From positions 1-35,757 of the forward strand of contig DUMW01000072.1 of assembly GCA_012839765.1 (NCBI GenBank): DNA of 35,757 nt, given 5' to 3'. Below the pieces are notes generated by a model. It was not told where the DNA came from, ran no database searches, and saw only the letters and a program-made list of their open reading frames with translations. The translations under genes and the position numbers were made by a program. Positions 27,072 through 35,756 of this stretch are shown here, in pieces. The DNA comes from Bacillota bacterium (GTDB lineage Bacteria; Bacillota; Limnochordia; DUMW01). The stretch's first letter is position 1. The number at the start of each line of letters is the position of its first letter.

Positions 27072-27497
27072 TTACTCCTCCTCCCTGCCCTCATGTACAG
27101 TGATGGTTTCGCCATCCCGCTGCCTGATCTCGATGGTACACCGGGAAAGAAGACAGGCCGCTCCGGTAAGAAAAGTGGCAATTGGCGCCAGCACAACACC
27201 CACGGCTCCCACCGTGATGGGGATATCCATGATCACTTCGTCGCCCTTTCTTACCCGGATCCGTTCGCTGTTCCCCCGGCGAATCAGTTCCTTGATTTTC
27301 TCCAGGATCTCCCGGCCCCTTTCCTCCAGATGGTCGGAACTGAGCCCCCTGTTCTTTTGCATAGCCTCTAAGTTGATCAAAGCCGCCACAATATCACCAT
27401 CGGCCGCGTCCAACAAATCCTTGGCCGCTGCATAACCAATATTGCCCCGCTCCCGGAGGATGTCGATCTTCTCCAGTTCAGTCATCTCGACACCCAT
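27072..27497 (-). CDS. DUF4342 protein with N-terminal UBA-like domain
   Basis: A 141-residue protein. The N-terminal 45 residues (IDILRERGNIGYAAAKDLL, then AALINLEAM) resemble a UBA-like helical bundle. The middle is charged, and the C-terminal part has RIRVRKGDEVIMDIPITVGAVG followed by a membrane-like stretch and CTIEIRQRDGE, matching DUF4342. GGAGGTG lies about 8 nt before ATG 27497. It sits between recO and glyQ, a frequent place for this family in Firmicutes. Function is unknown; the hydrophobic stretch suggests membrane association. Confidence 0.85.
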   Translation of the reverse strand: MGVEMTELEKIDILRERGNIGYAAAKDLLDAADGDIVAALINLEAMQKNRGLSSDHLEERGREILEKIKELIRRGNSERIRVRKGDEVIMDIPITVGAVGVVLAPIATFLTGAACLLSRCTIEIRQRDGETITVHEGREEE

Positions 27498-27508
27498 GGG
27501 GTCACCTC

Positions 27509-28243
27509 CTAATCAATCACTGAGAGTAAGAAGTCCAATGATTTCAGTTCACCACTGATATGCTGTGCAAGATGGGACCTGAGGGCCAAACGCAACTGTA
27601 ATTCCACCTGGGGTCCAAGCCGCAGGTTCAAGACGCCCTGTCCCGACATGCCGGCCAGACTTCGCAGGGAAGCCAAAGCCCCTTGCGACAAAGTGTATTC
27701 CGTCCCCGGAGAACAGTGATAGTGGGCCACACCACCTTCCCCAGGCAGAAACACACCTTCGCTGATAGTATGCCCGCACCGGACACAACTATCCAGATGG
27801 GGGGCATAGCCCAGCAAAGTCATCAGGCGTAGTTCTCCCCACCGGGCCACCACTTCCGGCTGCACGTGTGCACAGAGCATGGTAAATACCTCCACCAGGA
27901 GGTGAAAAAGCTCCGGGGCCCGAGCCCGCTCCAGGGTGAACTTATCCACCAGCTCAGCAAAATAGCTGGCGTATGCCATTCTGGTTAAATCTTCTCGCAG
28001 CGGCGCAAAGGCTTCGATCGATTCCCCTTGGCTGATGGTATCGAGGCTCTTGCTGGAAAAAAGCAAGTACTCCGCCAAGACAAAGTTCTGGGTCACACCC
28101 CGCAGGCGACACCGGGGCCTGCGGGCCCCTTTGGCCACCGCGGGCACCTTTCCCGCTTCTTCCGTATAAATGATCACAATCCGGTCCGCTTCCCCGTAAT
28201 CCCGGGTACGCAAGACCACGCCCTTAGTCTTGTAGAGTCCCAA
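27509..28243 (-). CDS. recO: DNA repair protein RecO
   Basis: RecO helps load RecA onto SSB-coated single strands in the RecFOR pathway. It has 244 residues with an N-terminal OB fold (YKTKGVVLRTRDYGEADRI, then VAKGARRPRCRLRG) and a helical C-terminal domain. The zinc site is partly changed: the first CxxC is present (SCVRCGH) but the second pair appears as HYHC rather than CxxC. The start is TTG 28243, with AAAGGA upstream inside the end of the DUF2905 gene. RecO between the DUF2905/ruvB genes and glyQS fits Firmicute gene order. Confidence 0.95.
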   Translation of the reverse strand: MGLYKTKGVVLRTRDYGEADRIVIIYTEEAGKVPAVAKGARRPRCRLRGVTQNFVLAEYLLFSSKSLDTISQGESIEAFAPLREDLTRMAYASYFAELVDKFTLERARAPELFHLLVEVFTMLCAHVQPEVVARWGELRLMTLLGYAPHLDSCVRCGHTISEGVFLPGEGGVAHYHCSPGTEYTLSQGALASLRSLAGMSGQGVLNLRLGPQVELQLRLALRSHLAQHISGELKSLDFLLSVID

Positions 28244-28258
28244 TTGACAGGTATCCTT

Positions 28259-28480
28259 TCATCTTACTCTCTGCAACAGGTAGAGGATCAACGACAAAAT
28301 CGCGCTCAGTAGCAGGGAAGTTCCCAAGGGAAAGTAGACGGTAACATTCCCCCGTCGCCAGGTAATGTCTCCGGGTAGCCGACCAAGGGAAGGAATACGG
28401 CCGCCCAAAGTGAATAGACCGCCGATTAGGATCAAGAAGATCCCCATGTAGATTAAGGTTTTGCCCAGGTTTAGATTCAC
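28259..28480 (-). CDS. DUF2905 small membrane protein
   Basis: A 73-residue protein with two membrane helices (TLIYMGIFLILIGGLFTL and LLLSAILSLILYLL) joined by the family signature RIPSLGRLPGDITWRRGNVTVYFPLG. The start is a GTG. DUF2905 genes typically follow ruvB in Clostridia, as here (16 bp). Function is unknown. Confidence 0.9.
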   Translation of the reverse strand: MNLNLGKTLIYMGIFLILIGGLFTLGGRIPSLGRLPGDITWRRGNVTVYFPLGTSLLLSAILSLILYLLQRVR

Positions 28481-28495
28481 TGCTCAACACCACAC

Positions 28496-29530
28496 CTAAC
28501 CGAGAAGCTCCGTCTGTTCAAAATCGCGGCCGCCGGTGAGGTTGAAGTACCGAAAGGCTTGACCGGTGGCCATCCGTCCCCGGGGAGTCCTCTTCAGCAT
28601 ACCCAGCTGCATCAGGAAGGGCTCATAGACATCCTCGATGGTCTCCGTCTCTTCGCCGATGGCTGCAGCCAAAGTCTCCACGCCCACGGGGCCGCCATCG
28701 AACTTCTCTATGATCGTTAATAGGATGAGCCGATCCACCCGATCCAATCCCAAGGGATCTATTTCCAGCATATCCAAAGCCTCCGCGGCCACCTCCTGGG
28801 TGATTTCCCCATCGGCCCGCACCTGGGCAAAGTCCCGGACCCGTCTCAACAAGCGGTTAGCCACGCGAGGTGTTCCCCGGGAGCGCTTGGCAATCTCCCG
28901 CACCGCCGCGGGGGAAATGGGCACATTCAGGATGGAAGCGGCTCTGCTTACGATCCCATACAGTTCTTCCTCAGTGTAATACTCCAGACGGCACAACACC
29001 CCAAAACGATCCCGCAGGGGCGAGGTCAACATGCCCGCCCTGGTGGTGGCCCCCACCAAGGTGAAGGGGGCAAGATCCAGCCGCACCGTGCGGGCCGCTG
29101 GTCCCTTCCCGATCACAATATCCACAGACCGATCCTCCATGGCCGGATACAACACTTCCTCTACGGTCTTACTCAGCCGATGGATCTCGTCAATAAACAA
29201 CACATCACCGGGCTCCAGATTGGTTAAGACCGCCACGAGATCCCCCTGGCGTTCGATGGCTGGTCCGGCGGTAATCCGGATATTTACACCCAGTTCATTG
29301 GCAATAATATGGGCAAGGGAGGTCTTACCCAACCCGGGAGGACCATACAAAAGAACATGGTCCAGGGCCTCCCTCCTCTGTCGGGCCGCCTCGATAAAGA
29401 TGCCCAGATTCTCCTTAACTCGATCTTGACCCACAAACTGAGCCAAACGACTGGGGCGCAGACTAATCTCTGCTTCATCCTCATGTCTATGGACACCGGA
29501 AACCAACCGGTCCTCTTCCCGCCGCTCCAT
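28496..29530 (-). CDS. ruvB: Holliday junction branch migration ATPase RuvB
   Basis: A hexameric AAA+ motor that moves Holliday junctions with RuvA; 344 residues. Walker A is GPPGLGKTS (around 64-72), Walker [10 protein letters not shown], sensor 1 [18 protein letters not shown], and the arginine-finger region [16 protein letters not shown]. The C-terminal winged helix includes [16 protein letters not shown] and ends with [15 protein letters not shown] lies 8 nt before the ATG, 12 bp after ruvA. Confidence 0.98.
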   Translation of the reverse strand: MERREEDRLVSGVHRHEDEAEISLRPSRLAQFVGQDRVKENLGIFIEAARQRREALDHVLLYGPPGLGKTSLAHIIANELGVNIRITAGPAIERQGDLVAVLTNLEPGDVLFIDEIHRLSKTVEEVLYPAMEDRSVDIVIGKGPAARTVRLDLAPFTLVGATTRAGMLTSPLRDRFGVLCRLEYYTEEELYGIVSRAASILNVPISPAAVREIAKRSRGTPRVANRLLRRVRDFAQVRADGEITQEVAAEALDMLEIDPLGLDRVDRLILLTIIEKFDGGPVGVETLAAAIGEETETIEDVYEPFLMQLGMLKRTPRGRMATGQAFRYFNLTGGRDFEQTELLG

Positions 29531-29542
29531 GACTTCAACTCC

Positions 29543-30133
29543 TTAGGACACATATCTTAACGCTCGGCGGATCACTTCATCCAGTTTAGCCTTTTCGCCT
29601 AGTTCCGCACAAGCCCGGGCCACTGCTCCTTCCGCCTGCCTGCGGGTGTAACCAAGGGCCGCTAGGGCCTCCAAGGCGTCAGCCTCCACAGGCCGCGGCT
29701 GGACCATGCCCGGCATACTGACGGTCACCTTTTCTGCGGTGCTCCGCAACTCTAAAATGATCCGTTCAGCAGTCTTTTTGCCAATGCCGGGCACACTGGT
29801 CAGGGTGGCCACATCCCCTTGGGCAATGGCCTGAAAGGCTTGTCCCGGACTGAGCACCGACAAGGCGGCCAAGCCGAGCCTCGGCCCCACACCACTGACC
29901 TCGATCAAGGCCAGGAACACCTGCCGTTCCGCATCGGTGATGAAACCATACAGATTCAAGGCGTCTTCCCGCACCTGCAGATAAGTAAGCAATTCTACAG
30001 GCTCTCCGGGAGCCGGCAGGGCATCCATGGTGGACTGGGGAACCAACACCCGATACCCCATCCCTCCCACATCCACCACCACGTAATCCCCACCTTTGTG
30101 AGCCAGCTTCCCCCTGATATGTTCAATCACCAT
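29543..30133 (-). CDS. ruvA: Holliday junction DNA helicase RuvA
   Basis: Tetrameric junction-binding protein, 196 residues. Domain I opens MVIEHIRGKLAHKG; the helix-hairpin-helix pair is seen in LIEVSGVGPRLGLAAL and LTSVPGIGKKTAERIILEL; the C-terminal UBA-like domain (ALEALAALGYTRRQAEGAV) binds RuvB. ATG 30133 is chosen because GGGAGGTG lies directly upstream; the earlier GTG (30139) falls inside that site. It overlaps ruvC by 7 bp. Confidence 0.97.
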   Translation of the reverse strand: MVIEHIRGKLAHKGGDYVVVDVGGMGYRVLVPQSTMDALPAPGEPVELLTYLQVREDALNLYGFITDAERQVFLALIEVSGVGPRLGLAALSVLSPGQAFQAIAQGDVATLTSVPGIGKKTAERIILELRSTAEKVTVSMPGMVQPRPVEADALEALAALGYTRRQAEGAVARACAELGEKAKLDEVIRRALRYVS

Positions 30134-30633
30134 TGGCACCTCCCGTTAATCCGGGCCAGCACGGGGTTGAAATGGGCATGACAGATGGCAATGGCCAAAG
30201 CATCGGTGACATCATCGGGTCTGGGCATCTGTTGGAGTCCCAAGAGCAATTTCACCATGAAGGCCACCTGCTCCTTTTGCGCCCGGCCCTCGCCCGTTAC
30301 GGTTTGCTTCACTTGTAGGGGGGTATATTCCACGATCTCTAGCCCCCCGTGGGCCGCGGCCAAGATGGCCACACCCCGGGCTTGGCCCACCGTGAGGGCC
30401 GTACTCACATTCTTGTTGAAAAACAGCTGTTCAATAGCCATAGTCTGCGGCTGGTATTCGGCGATAATGGCGGAAATACCCTGGTAGATCTGCTGAAGAC
30501 GCCGGGGCATGCTGTCCTGGGGCGAAGTAAGGATCGCACCGTAGTGCACCGGTTGCAATCGGTTGCCCTCAGCGCGGATGATACCAAAGCCGGTGATGGC
30601 CGTCCCCGGATCAATGCCTAGAATGGTAGTCAA
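30127..30633 (-). CDS. ruvC: Crossover junction endodeoxyribonuclease RuvC
   Basis: Resolves Holliday junctions; 168 residues. The four acidic residues of the RNase H-like active site are placed as expected: Asp in LGIDPGTAITGFGII, Glu in AIEQLFFNKN, then the VKQTVTGEGRAQKEQVAFM loop, and DDVTDALAIAICH. Start choice: TTG 30633 has GGAGGG 6 nt upstream. ATG 30648 has no site and would consume that GGAGG as codons, so the TTG is preferred. Confidence 0.96.
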   Translation of the reverse strand: MTTILGIDPGTAITGFGIIRAEGNRLQPVHYGAILTSPQDSMPRRLQQIYQGISAIIAEYQPQTMAIEQLFFNKNVSTALTVGQARGVAILAAAHGGLEIVEYTPLQVKQTVTGEGRAQKEQVAFMVKLLLGLQQMPRPDDVTDALAIAICHAHFNPVLARINGRCQW

Positions 30634-30668
30634 AGAATTGCCCTCCATAGTCTGGGGAATGATAGATC

Positions 30669-31190
30669 TTAACGAACCCGTCGGTATTCCTGCAGGCTTT
30701 CCAACAGCTGCAACTTCTGCTCCGTCGAATCAAAGGGAATCCCCCGCGCCAAGTTTGCCACCTCATAGTCGGGCAGATCCTGGATATGCACTGAGGTGAA
30801 CTCCAATGGGATCTGACGCACGTTGGGAATTCCCGCAAAGATCGTCACAGTATCTCCCCAGATCCCGATAAAGCGCTGCTGGGCATAGGAACCCAGTACC
30901 GCATCAAGATCCACCTCCACGGTGATGGAATCTGCACCTAGGGTCTTAACCTGCCAATAGGGACACAGTTCCTTCAGCCGGCTAGGCGCGATCCCCACCA
31001 GCAGACTGGGCACCGTAGATGTGACCTGTTGGAGCCTTCCTTCACTTAGGTAATATACCTTGATGGACCAGTGAGGACCAATCACCCCCTCGGTGACCCC
31101 GTCCTCCTGGGCAGTCCGCGGAATCACCAACTGACAAAACACCACAAGCAGGAATACCGTCGGAATCAATAGGATAAGCCCGCGTCGCAT
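30669..31190 (-). CDS. BofC C-terminal domain-like exported protein
   Basis: A 173-residue protein with an N-terminal membrane anchor or signal (LILLIPTVFLLVVFCQLVI). The C-terminal 70 residues (WGDTVTIFAGIPNVRQIPLEF, split across two strands, then DLPDYEVANLARGIPFDSTEQKLQLLE) fit the BofC C-terminal domain. BofC in Bacillus inhibits the SpoIVB protease during sporulation signalling; this protein lacks a clear BofC N-terminal domain, so the role is uncertain. Position between yebC and ruvC is typical for Clostridia. A hairpin overlaps its ribosome site. Confidence 0.75.
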   Translation of the reverse strand: MRRGLILLIPTVFLLVVFCQLVIPRTAQEDGVTEGVIGPHWSIKVYYLSEGRLQQVTSTVPSLLVGIAPSRLKELCPYWQVKTLGADSITVEVDLDAVLGSYAQQRFIGIWGDTVTIFAGIPNVRQIPLEFTSVHIQDLPDYEVANLARGIPFDSTEQKLQLLESLQEYRRVR

Positions 31191-31197
31191 AGTCGCA

Positions 31198-31242
31198 CCC
31201 CCTCATACTATGGATTAAACCTAGTATGAGTAGGAGGGGGTG
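31198..31242 (-). promoter_or_regulatory. Hairpin overlapping the ribosome site of the BofC-like gene
   Basis: On the minus strand, CTCATACTA (31230-31222) and TAGTATGAG (31210-31202) pair perfectly. The second arm merges with the GAGGGGG ribosome site, and a CCCCCT run upstream (31242-31237) could pair with the G run. No T tract follows, so it is not a standard terminator. Confidence 0.5.
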
Positions 31243-31251
31243 GTCCTATGC

Positions 31252-32001
31252 CTAGAACGCTATCTCCGCCATAATCTCCTCTGGAATGTCGAAATTAGCG
31301 TAGACCGCCTGCACATCATCGTGCTCTTCCAGAACGTCCATTAGCTTTAGGACCCGTTCTGCCTCTTCTTTGTTTAGCTCCACATAATTGCTAGGAATCA
31401 TGGTCACTTCCGCCCGGGACACCACGTATCCGGCCTCGGCGAGGGCCTCTTTCACCTTCTGCAGATCGCCCGGCGCCGTATAGACCAGGAATTCCTCGTC
31501 ATCGGTCTCCACGTCTTCGGCACCAGCCTCCACCGCAGCCAGCATCAGCTCGTCTTCGTCCACGCCCTCTTTGGCCACCGCCAATTCACCCTTCTGGGAG
31601 AACATCCAGGACACACAGCCGCTCTCCCCAAGGTTTCCGCCATGTTTGTCCAGAATGTGCCGGATCTCCCCCGCCGTCCGATTACGGTTGTCGGTGGCAA
31701 TGTTCATCAGGATGGCAACACCGGCAGGACCATAGCCCTCGTAGGTGAACTCCTCATAGTTCGCCCCGTCCAGTTCTCCGGTACCGCGTTTGATGGCCCG
31801 TTCAATGTTGTCCATGGGCATGTTAGCCGCCCTGGCTCGCTCCACCGCCGTCCGGAGACGGAAGTTGGCATTGATATCCCCACCGCCTTCCTTCGCCGCG
31901 ACAATAATCTCCCGGGTCAGCTTGCCGAACAACTTCCCCCGCAGTTTATCTTCCTTTTGTTTCTTATGTTTGATATTTGCCCACTTGGAATGGCCAGCCA
32001 T
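31252..32001 (-). CDS. yebC: YebC/PmpR family transcriptional/translation regulator (TACO1 family)
   Basis: A 249-residue protein starting [18 protein letters not shown], the family hallmark. Later blocks are [62 protein letters not shown] and the C-terminal [16 protein letters not shown]. Members have been described as DNA-binding regulators and as translation factors that help ribosomes at proline stretches. Its own promoter lies 55-85 bp upstream. Confidence 0.97.
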   Translation of the reverse strand: MAGHSKWANIKHKKQKEDKLRGKLFGKLTREIIVAAKEGGGDINANFRLRTAVERARAANMPMDNIERAIKRGTGELDGANYEEFTYEGYGPAGVAILMNIATDNRNRTAGEIRHILDKHGGNLGESGCVSWMFSQKGELAVAKEGVDEDELMLAAVEAGAEDVETDDEEFLVYTAPGDLQKVKEALAEAGYVVSRAEVTMIPSNYVELNKEEAERVLKLMDVLEEHDDVQAVYANFDIPEEIMAEIAF

Positions 32002-32055
32002 AAATCGCTCCTCCTACTCCACGGTAGGCTTAGAAAGCCTAAAATCCTAGGTTAA

Positions 32056-32084
32056 TTATACTATTGCGGATCCCCCATTGCAAG
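32056..32084 (-). promoter_or_regulatory. SigA promoter of yebC
   Basis: On the minus strand, TTGCAA (32084-32079), a 17-nt spacer, then TATAAT (32061-32056). A perfect 7-bp hairpin (TAGGCTT/AAGCCTA, 32042-32026) lies in the leader. Confidence 0.88.
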
Positions 32085-32120
32085 TTGACCCCGCGGGAAA
32101 CCAGAACACCAGTGCGGCTA

Positions 32121-32783
32121 CTACTTATCATCACCGGCCAAATCCACCGCACGCTGCACTTTACTGCCGAGTAGCAGGAACAGGATGGCAATGCCCACAA
32201 CGGCTCCCCCGGTGCCGATGAAGCCACTGAGGAGGAGAAAATCATAAAGGCCGTGGAGAAGTACGGCGAAGAACCAACCTTGGACCGTAGGTGTACGACC
32301 CGTAAACCGGCCGAGACCCCAGTAATAGCCCAAGACCCCGGAGAAGGAGGCATGGGCTAAGGACGCGATAATCGCCCGGGCAGGAGCAATGGCCAGACCG
32401 TAGGCCCGGGCATAGTAGTAGTTTTCCACCGCGGCAAAACCCAAAGCGGCAGTCACCAGGTACACCACACCATCGATCACCTGGTCAAATTCCTGACGAT
32501 GACGCACCGCTAAGGCCGCGGCGGCAAATTTGAGACTCTCCTCCACCACACCGACGATGAAGAAAGTGAAGATGAAGAGGGAAAATAGATCTGAAGGGCC
32601 GGAAAAAAGACCTTGAAAGGGGGCTTCCAACAGGCCCGCGGGGAACACGCCCAGCATGCCGAAAAAGAATGCTCTTAGGACTAGCTTTATCGGTTCCCGG
32701 GCAGGATCTTGGCGGTAGAAATAATAGACCCAAAGCAGGCCTGGGACCAGGGACAAGACAAGGACCCAAAGGGGATGCATCAT
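32121..32783 (-). CDS. PrsW-family intramembrane metalloprotease
   Basis: A 220-residue, multi-spanning protein. Family motifs: VVEESLKF (EExxK, around 78-85), FDQVIDGVVYLVTAALGFAAVEN (shown here split across one helix), HASFSG and a late HGLYDF. PrsW cleaves the anti-sigma factor RsiW within the membrane in Bacillus; relatives fall in the CPBP/glutamic-protease-like clan. About seven membrane helices are seen. GAGGTGA lies just before the ATG. The target here is unknown; no anti-sigma gene is adjacent. Confidence 0.88.
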   Translation of the reverse strand: MMHPLWVLVLSLVPGLLWVYYFYRQDPAREPIKLVLRAFFFGMLGVFPAGLLEAPFQGLFSGPSDLFSLFIFTFFIVGVVEESLKFAAAALAVRHRQEFDQVIDGVVYLVTAALGFAAVENYYYARAYGLAIAPARAIIASLAHASFSGVLGYYWGLGRFTGRTPTVQGWFFAVLLHGLYDFLLLSGFIGTGGAVVGIAILFLLLGSKVQRAVDLAGDDK

Positions 32784-32855
32784 TAATCACCTCTGGATCA
32801 GCCTTCCCCGTCCCCTACCTATTTAGCATGCCACAGCTTAGTTACTCGACCACTC

Positions 32856-33380
32856 CTAGCCAATCTCCTCGGTACTGCCGGTGAGGGCGACGAAGAGGTA
32901 ATAAAGCCCAGCAGCCAAGGAGATGCTCACCCCCATCGCCATTAACACCGGTCCCCAGGACAATTCGAGGATCGTCAAGAAGGTACCCGCGTACAACACC
33001 ACTGCAGCTACTTTCCCCCAGACATGGGCTGAGATGACCCGTCGCTTGACACAAATCAGCCAGGCTGCCCCTAGGACCAAAACCGCTTCCTTGACCAAAA
33101 GTACGATGGCCAGCCAGATATTTACCAAGCCCCGCTTCACCAAAGCAAACAGGGCCGTGAGGACAATCAGTTTGTCCGCCAAGGGATCCACCACTTTACC
33201 GAACACAGAGACTTCATCCCGTCTTCTAGCCAGATGTCCATCGAGGCAATCCGACAACCCCGCGATAAGGAACAGCGCCGCTGCCCAGTACTTCGCTACT
33301 TCTGCTTCGGAAAACAGAAAGGCAACAAGGAGGGGCACCAAAAAAAGTCTAAATAGCGTAATGGTATTGGCTAACGTCAT
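32856..33380 (-). CDS. pgsA: CDP-diacylglycerol-glycerol-3-phosphate 3-phosphatidyltransferase
   Basis: Makes phosphatidylglycerol phosphate, the first step to phosphatidylglycerol. It has 174 residues and about five membrane helices. The CDP-alcohol phosphotransferase motif is complete: SDCLDGHLARRRDEVSVFGK followed by VVDPLADK (Asp, Gly, Ala-Arg, Gly, Asp, Asp in place). The start MTLANTITLFRLFLVP is typical. ATG 33380 has AGGGGG 7 nt upstream, better than the ATG at 33386, which abuts the G run. Confidence 0.93.
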   Translation of the reverse strand: MTLANTITLFRLFLVPLLVAFLFSEAEVAKYWAAALFLIAGLSDCLDGHLARRRDEVSVFGKVVDPLADKLIVLTALFALVKRGLVNIWLAIVLLVKEAVLVLGAAWLICVKRRVISAHVWGKVAAVVLYAGTFLTILELSWGPVLMAMGVSISLAAGLYYLFVALTGSTEEIG

Positions 33381-33425
33381 AATCATGCCCCCTACACACC
33401 ACAAAGTCTTGAATTAATCACCAAC

Positions 33426-34508
33426 TCAATAAGTTCCTAACTCCAAACCCCGTTGGATGAAATACCGGTAGTCCTCATAGGGGACGTTGGAGGGGATGGA
33501 ATGGTCGCTGTGCAACACATAACCGAAATTGCCTTTTACGATGGGGATCTTAGCCTCCAGCTCCCGATCGATGGCTGTCCGGTCTTTAGAGTACAGCACC
33601 CGCACGTCAATGCCTCCCATGAAGGACAACCGATCACCATAGTCCCGATAAAGCTTCACCAAGTCAAGTCCTGACTTCACCTCAATGGCCTGCAAACAAT
33701 CAATTCCCGCCTCAATCATCCCTGGCAACAATGGCTCAATCATGCCGCAGGAATGCATAATTACCGGCAAACCGCGACTTTTGGCATAGGCGATGGTCTT
33801 GGCATGGCCGGGGAAGATCAGTTCCTTGTAAAAGGCGGGAGACATAAAGGGCCTTCCTTTAAACCCCATATCTTCATAATACCAGATCCCGTCCGGTGGG
33901 CCCTCTTCGGAGAACAAGATCTCCTGGAGGTCAATAACCAACTGGGCATAGGTCTCCACCATATCCCGCACCCAATCGGGATCAAGGGCCATCCCCACTA
34001 GAAGATGCTCATGTCCGCATACGGGATGCATCATCTCAAAGACATTGGTTCCACACCAGGCAAAAAAGCGCCCCCGCTCCCGCGCCCGCTGCCGGATCGT
34101 CCGGTAAACCTCGAAGTTGATCCTCCGCCGGTCTGGCTTGAGGAACGGTTTGATGTGTTCCTCCCATCCCCGTCGATCCTTTACTAGGAAGTCCACGTGT
34201 TCAGGGGTCGCATCGTGCTTCTTGTGGCGCCTAAGCAGAGCTCCGTTGCCATCCCGCGCAAGGATTGTATCCTCTGTTTCTTCCACCACTTCTACGCCGT
34301 AGTCCAAGTCCGCTACGAGATTAAAGGGCCAAGCCAATTCCAGGTCAAAACCAAAGTGCTCCGCAGGAATCTCATCCCTTTTCACGTATCCCTGTTCGGC
34401 CCAGGTGCACCAGGTATTATTCCAGAAATGCTCATACAATCCTATCCGGTCCACGGGTTTACGCTGGAGGATCCTTGCAATACGTTCCACCCCGGCCAAT
34501 TCCTGCAC
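33426..34508 (-). CDS. Uroporphyrinogen decarboxylase (URO-D) family protein, methyltransferase-like
   Basis: A 360-residue TIM-barrel protein of the URO-D superfamily. The opening RIARILQRKPVDRIGLYEH and the centre (GIWYYEDMGFKGRPFMSPAFY, PVIMHSCGMIEPLLPGMIEAG, LSFMGGIDVRVL) place it with the MtaA/CmuA-like cobalamin-linked methyltransferases rather than with HemE. A His-x-Cys (HSC) in the usual metal-ligand region supports this. No corrinoid protein or partner methyltransferase is adjacent, so the substrate is unknown. GTG 34508 has an AAGGAGGT 8 nt upstream. The 183-bp leader shows a CGTCGG/CCGACG hairpin and no known riboswitch. Confidence 0.85.
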   Translation of the reverse strand: MQELAGVERIARILQRKPVDRIGLYEHFWNNTWCTWAEQGYVKRDEIPAEHFGFDLELAWPFNLVADLDYGVEVVEETEDTILARDGNGALLRRHKKHDATPEHVDFLVKDRRGWEEHIKPFLKPDRRRINFEVYRTIRQRARERGRFFAWCGTNVFEMMHPVCGHEHLLVGMALDPDWVRDMVETYAQLVIDLQEILFSEEGPPDGIWYYEDMGFKGRPFMSPAFYKELIFPGHAKTIAYAKSRGLPVIMHSCGMIEPLLPGMIEAGIDCLQAIEVKSGLDLVKLYRDYGDRLSFMGGIDVRVLYSKDRTAIDRELEAKIPIVKGNFGYVLHSDHSIPSNVPYEDYRYFIQRGLELGTY

Positions 34509-34690
34509 TGACAGCTACCTCCTTCGTGTGGTATACACTCTAGTTCGCTGTAGCCCGTGCAATTCCTCCCGAGGCCTACGCACCGTCGGGGCCCATCTCC
34601 GACGAAACCACATCACTCCATTGTATTCCCCCTAGCCTCTCCTTTGCCCTCTGCATCCTCTTTCAGACCCCGTGATCTTTCCCACTGGTG

Positions 34691-35404
34691 TTACTCTCCC
34701 TTTTGGAAACCCAGTCTTGCAAGAAGTTCATCTACCGCGGGCCTCAGGGCTATGACTTCTTCCTGAACCCTTTCCCGCACTTCCCGGAGCCAACTGCCAG
34801 CACTTTCCTCACCGGTAGTCTCTTCCTCACCCCGGGGAACAACCCCCTCCCTCTGGGCAATCTCGCCAACACCTTCGATCAAGGGCACTACCGTATCGTT
34901 CCAAATCCGTTGGAGAACAATCTTCGCCTGCTGGGCCATCTCCCCCGCATCGATTCCCAGTTCCCTCAAGATCGCACCCAAGCGTGTCACATACTCCGCG
35001 GTGGCTTCCCGGGCAAGGTGTCCCAGCCGTCTAATCTCCGCCCATCTTGCTTCCTCGGTGGCCGACCGGGCCGCCATGGCCACCTTAATCACAGCCCCTG
35101 CCACCTGTTCTGTTTCGACCCCTGCATCAAGGCCCAACTCGATCACACCCAAGGTGGCCTCCAAGGGGAACAACAGGACAACCTCTTCTTCCTCCTGCAA
35201 CGCGGCATACTTCTCTATCAACAGCTCACCCAACCGCGCCACCTCGGTGGCCGGTGCGTGGACCCTTTCTGGCAAGAGAGCCAACAGTACATCCAGTTCC
35301 ACGAACTCTTCCTCTGCGGCTTCTTCCGCCTGTGCCCATGTCACTAAACCAGTCAAGACCACAAAGATGGTCATATATACTAAAGTCCGTTTCCAGGCAT
35401 TCAT
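34691..35404 (-). CDS. Exported helical protein of unknown function
   Basis: A 237-residue protein with a signal peptide (LVYMTIFVVLTGLVTWAQA, cleavage after AQA). The mature part is acidic and mostly helical, with repeated Ala/Glu/Val helices (LGVIELGLDAGVETEQVAG, VAMAARSATEEARWAEI) and a Glu/Thr-rich linker near residue 195 (GEEETTGEESAGS). No family recognised. Start is ATG 35404 or GTG 35407; the GGAGG is rather far (12-15 nt). It lies between the rRNA terminator and the URO-D-like gene. Low-complexity helices of this kind may be an envelope protein, but this is a guess. Confidence 0.65.
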   Translation of the reverse strand: MNAWKRTLVYMTIFVVLTGLVTWAQAEEAAEEEFVELDVLLALLPERVHAPATEVARLGELLIEKYAALQEEEEVVLLFPLEATLGVIELGLDAGVETEQVAGAVIKVAMAARSATEEARWAEIRRLGHLAREATAEYVTRLGAILRELGIDAGEMAQQAKIVLQRIWNDTVVPLIEGVGEIAQREGVVPRGEEETTGEESAGSWLREVRERVQEEVIALRPAVDELLARLGFQKGE

Positions 35405-35595
35405 CACTATCCATCATCTCCTCCCCAGTACTTCCCAATGTTCTTATCACAGTTTTCACACTATTTTCGATCTACGGTCACCTCAGTCTTCGAAAAAAGC
35501 ATACTCTCGCTTCAATGTTAGCTTAACACATCACTGCCTAGCAAACAAGGTGCGGTCACCAAGCCACTTTCCCCACCGAAGTAAACTTAAACCAA

Positions 35596-35621
35596 AACAA
35601 AAAGAGCAGCCCTTCGGCTGC
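35596..35621 (-). terminator. Terminator of the rRNA operon
   Basis: On the minus strand, GCAGCC (35621-35616) and GGCTGC (35611-35606) form a short stem around a 4-nt loop, followed by TCTTTTTGTTTTGG. It is about 20 nt after the 5S 3' end. Confidence 0.85.
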
Positions 35622-35639
35622 ATGCAAGTGAAAAAAGGT

Positions 35640-35756
35640 CCCGGCGACGACCTACTCTCCCACTGCGTCTCCACAGCAGTACCATCGGCGCTGGAGGGCT
35701 TAACTTCTGTGTTCGGGATGGGAACAGGTGTGGCCCCTCCGCTCTTATCACCGGGA
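35640..35756 (-). rRNA. rrf: 5S ribosomal RNA
   Basis: About 117 nt. On the minus strand the conserved blocks CACACCTGTTCCCATCCCGA, ACACAGAAGTTAAGC, CGCCGATGGTACTG and GGGAGAGTAGGTCG are present, and the 5' TCCCGG pairs with the 3' CCGGGA. It is the last gene of an rRNA operon continuing beyond the right edge. Confidence 0.97.
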
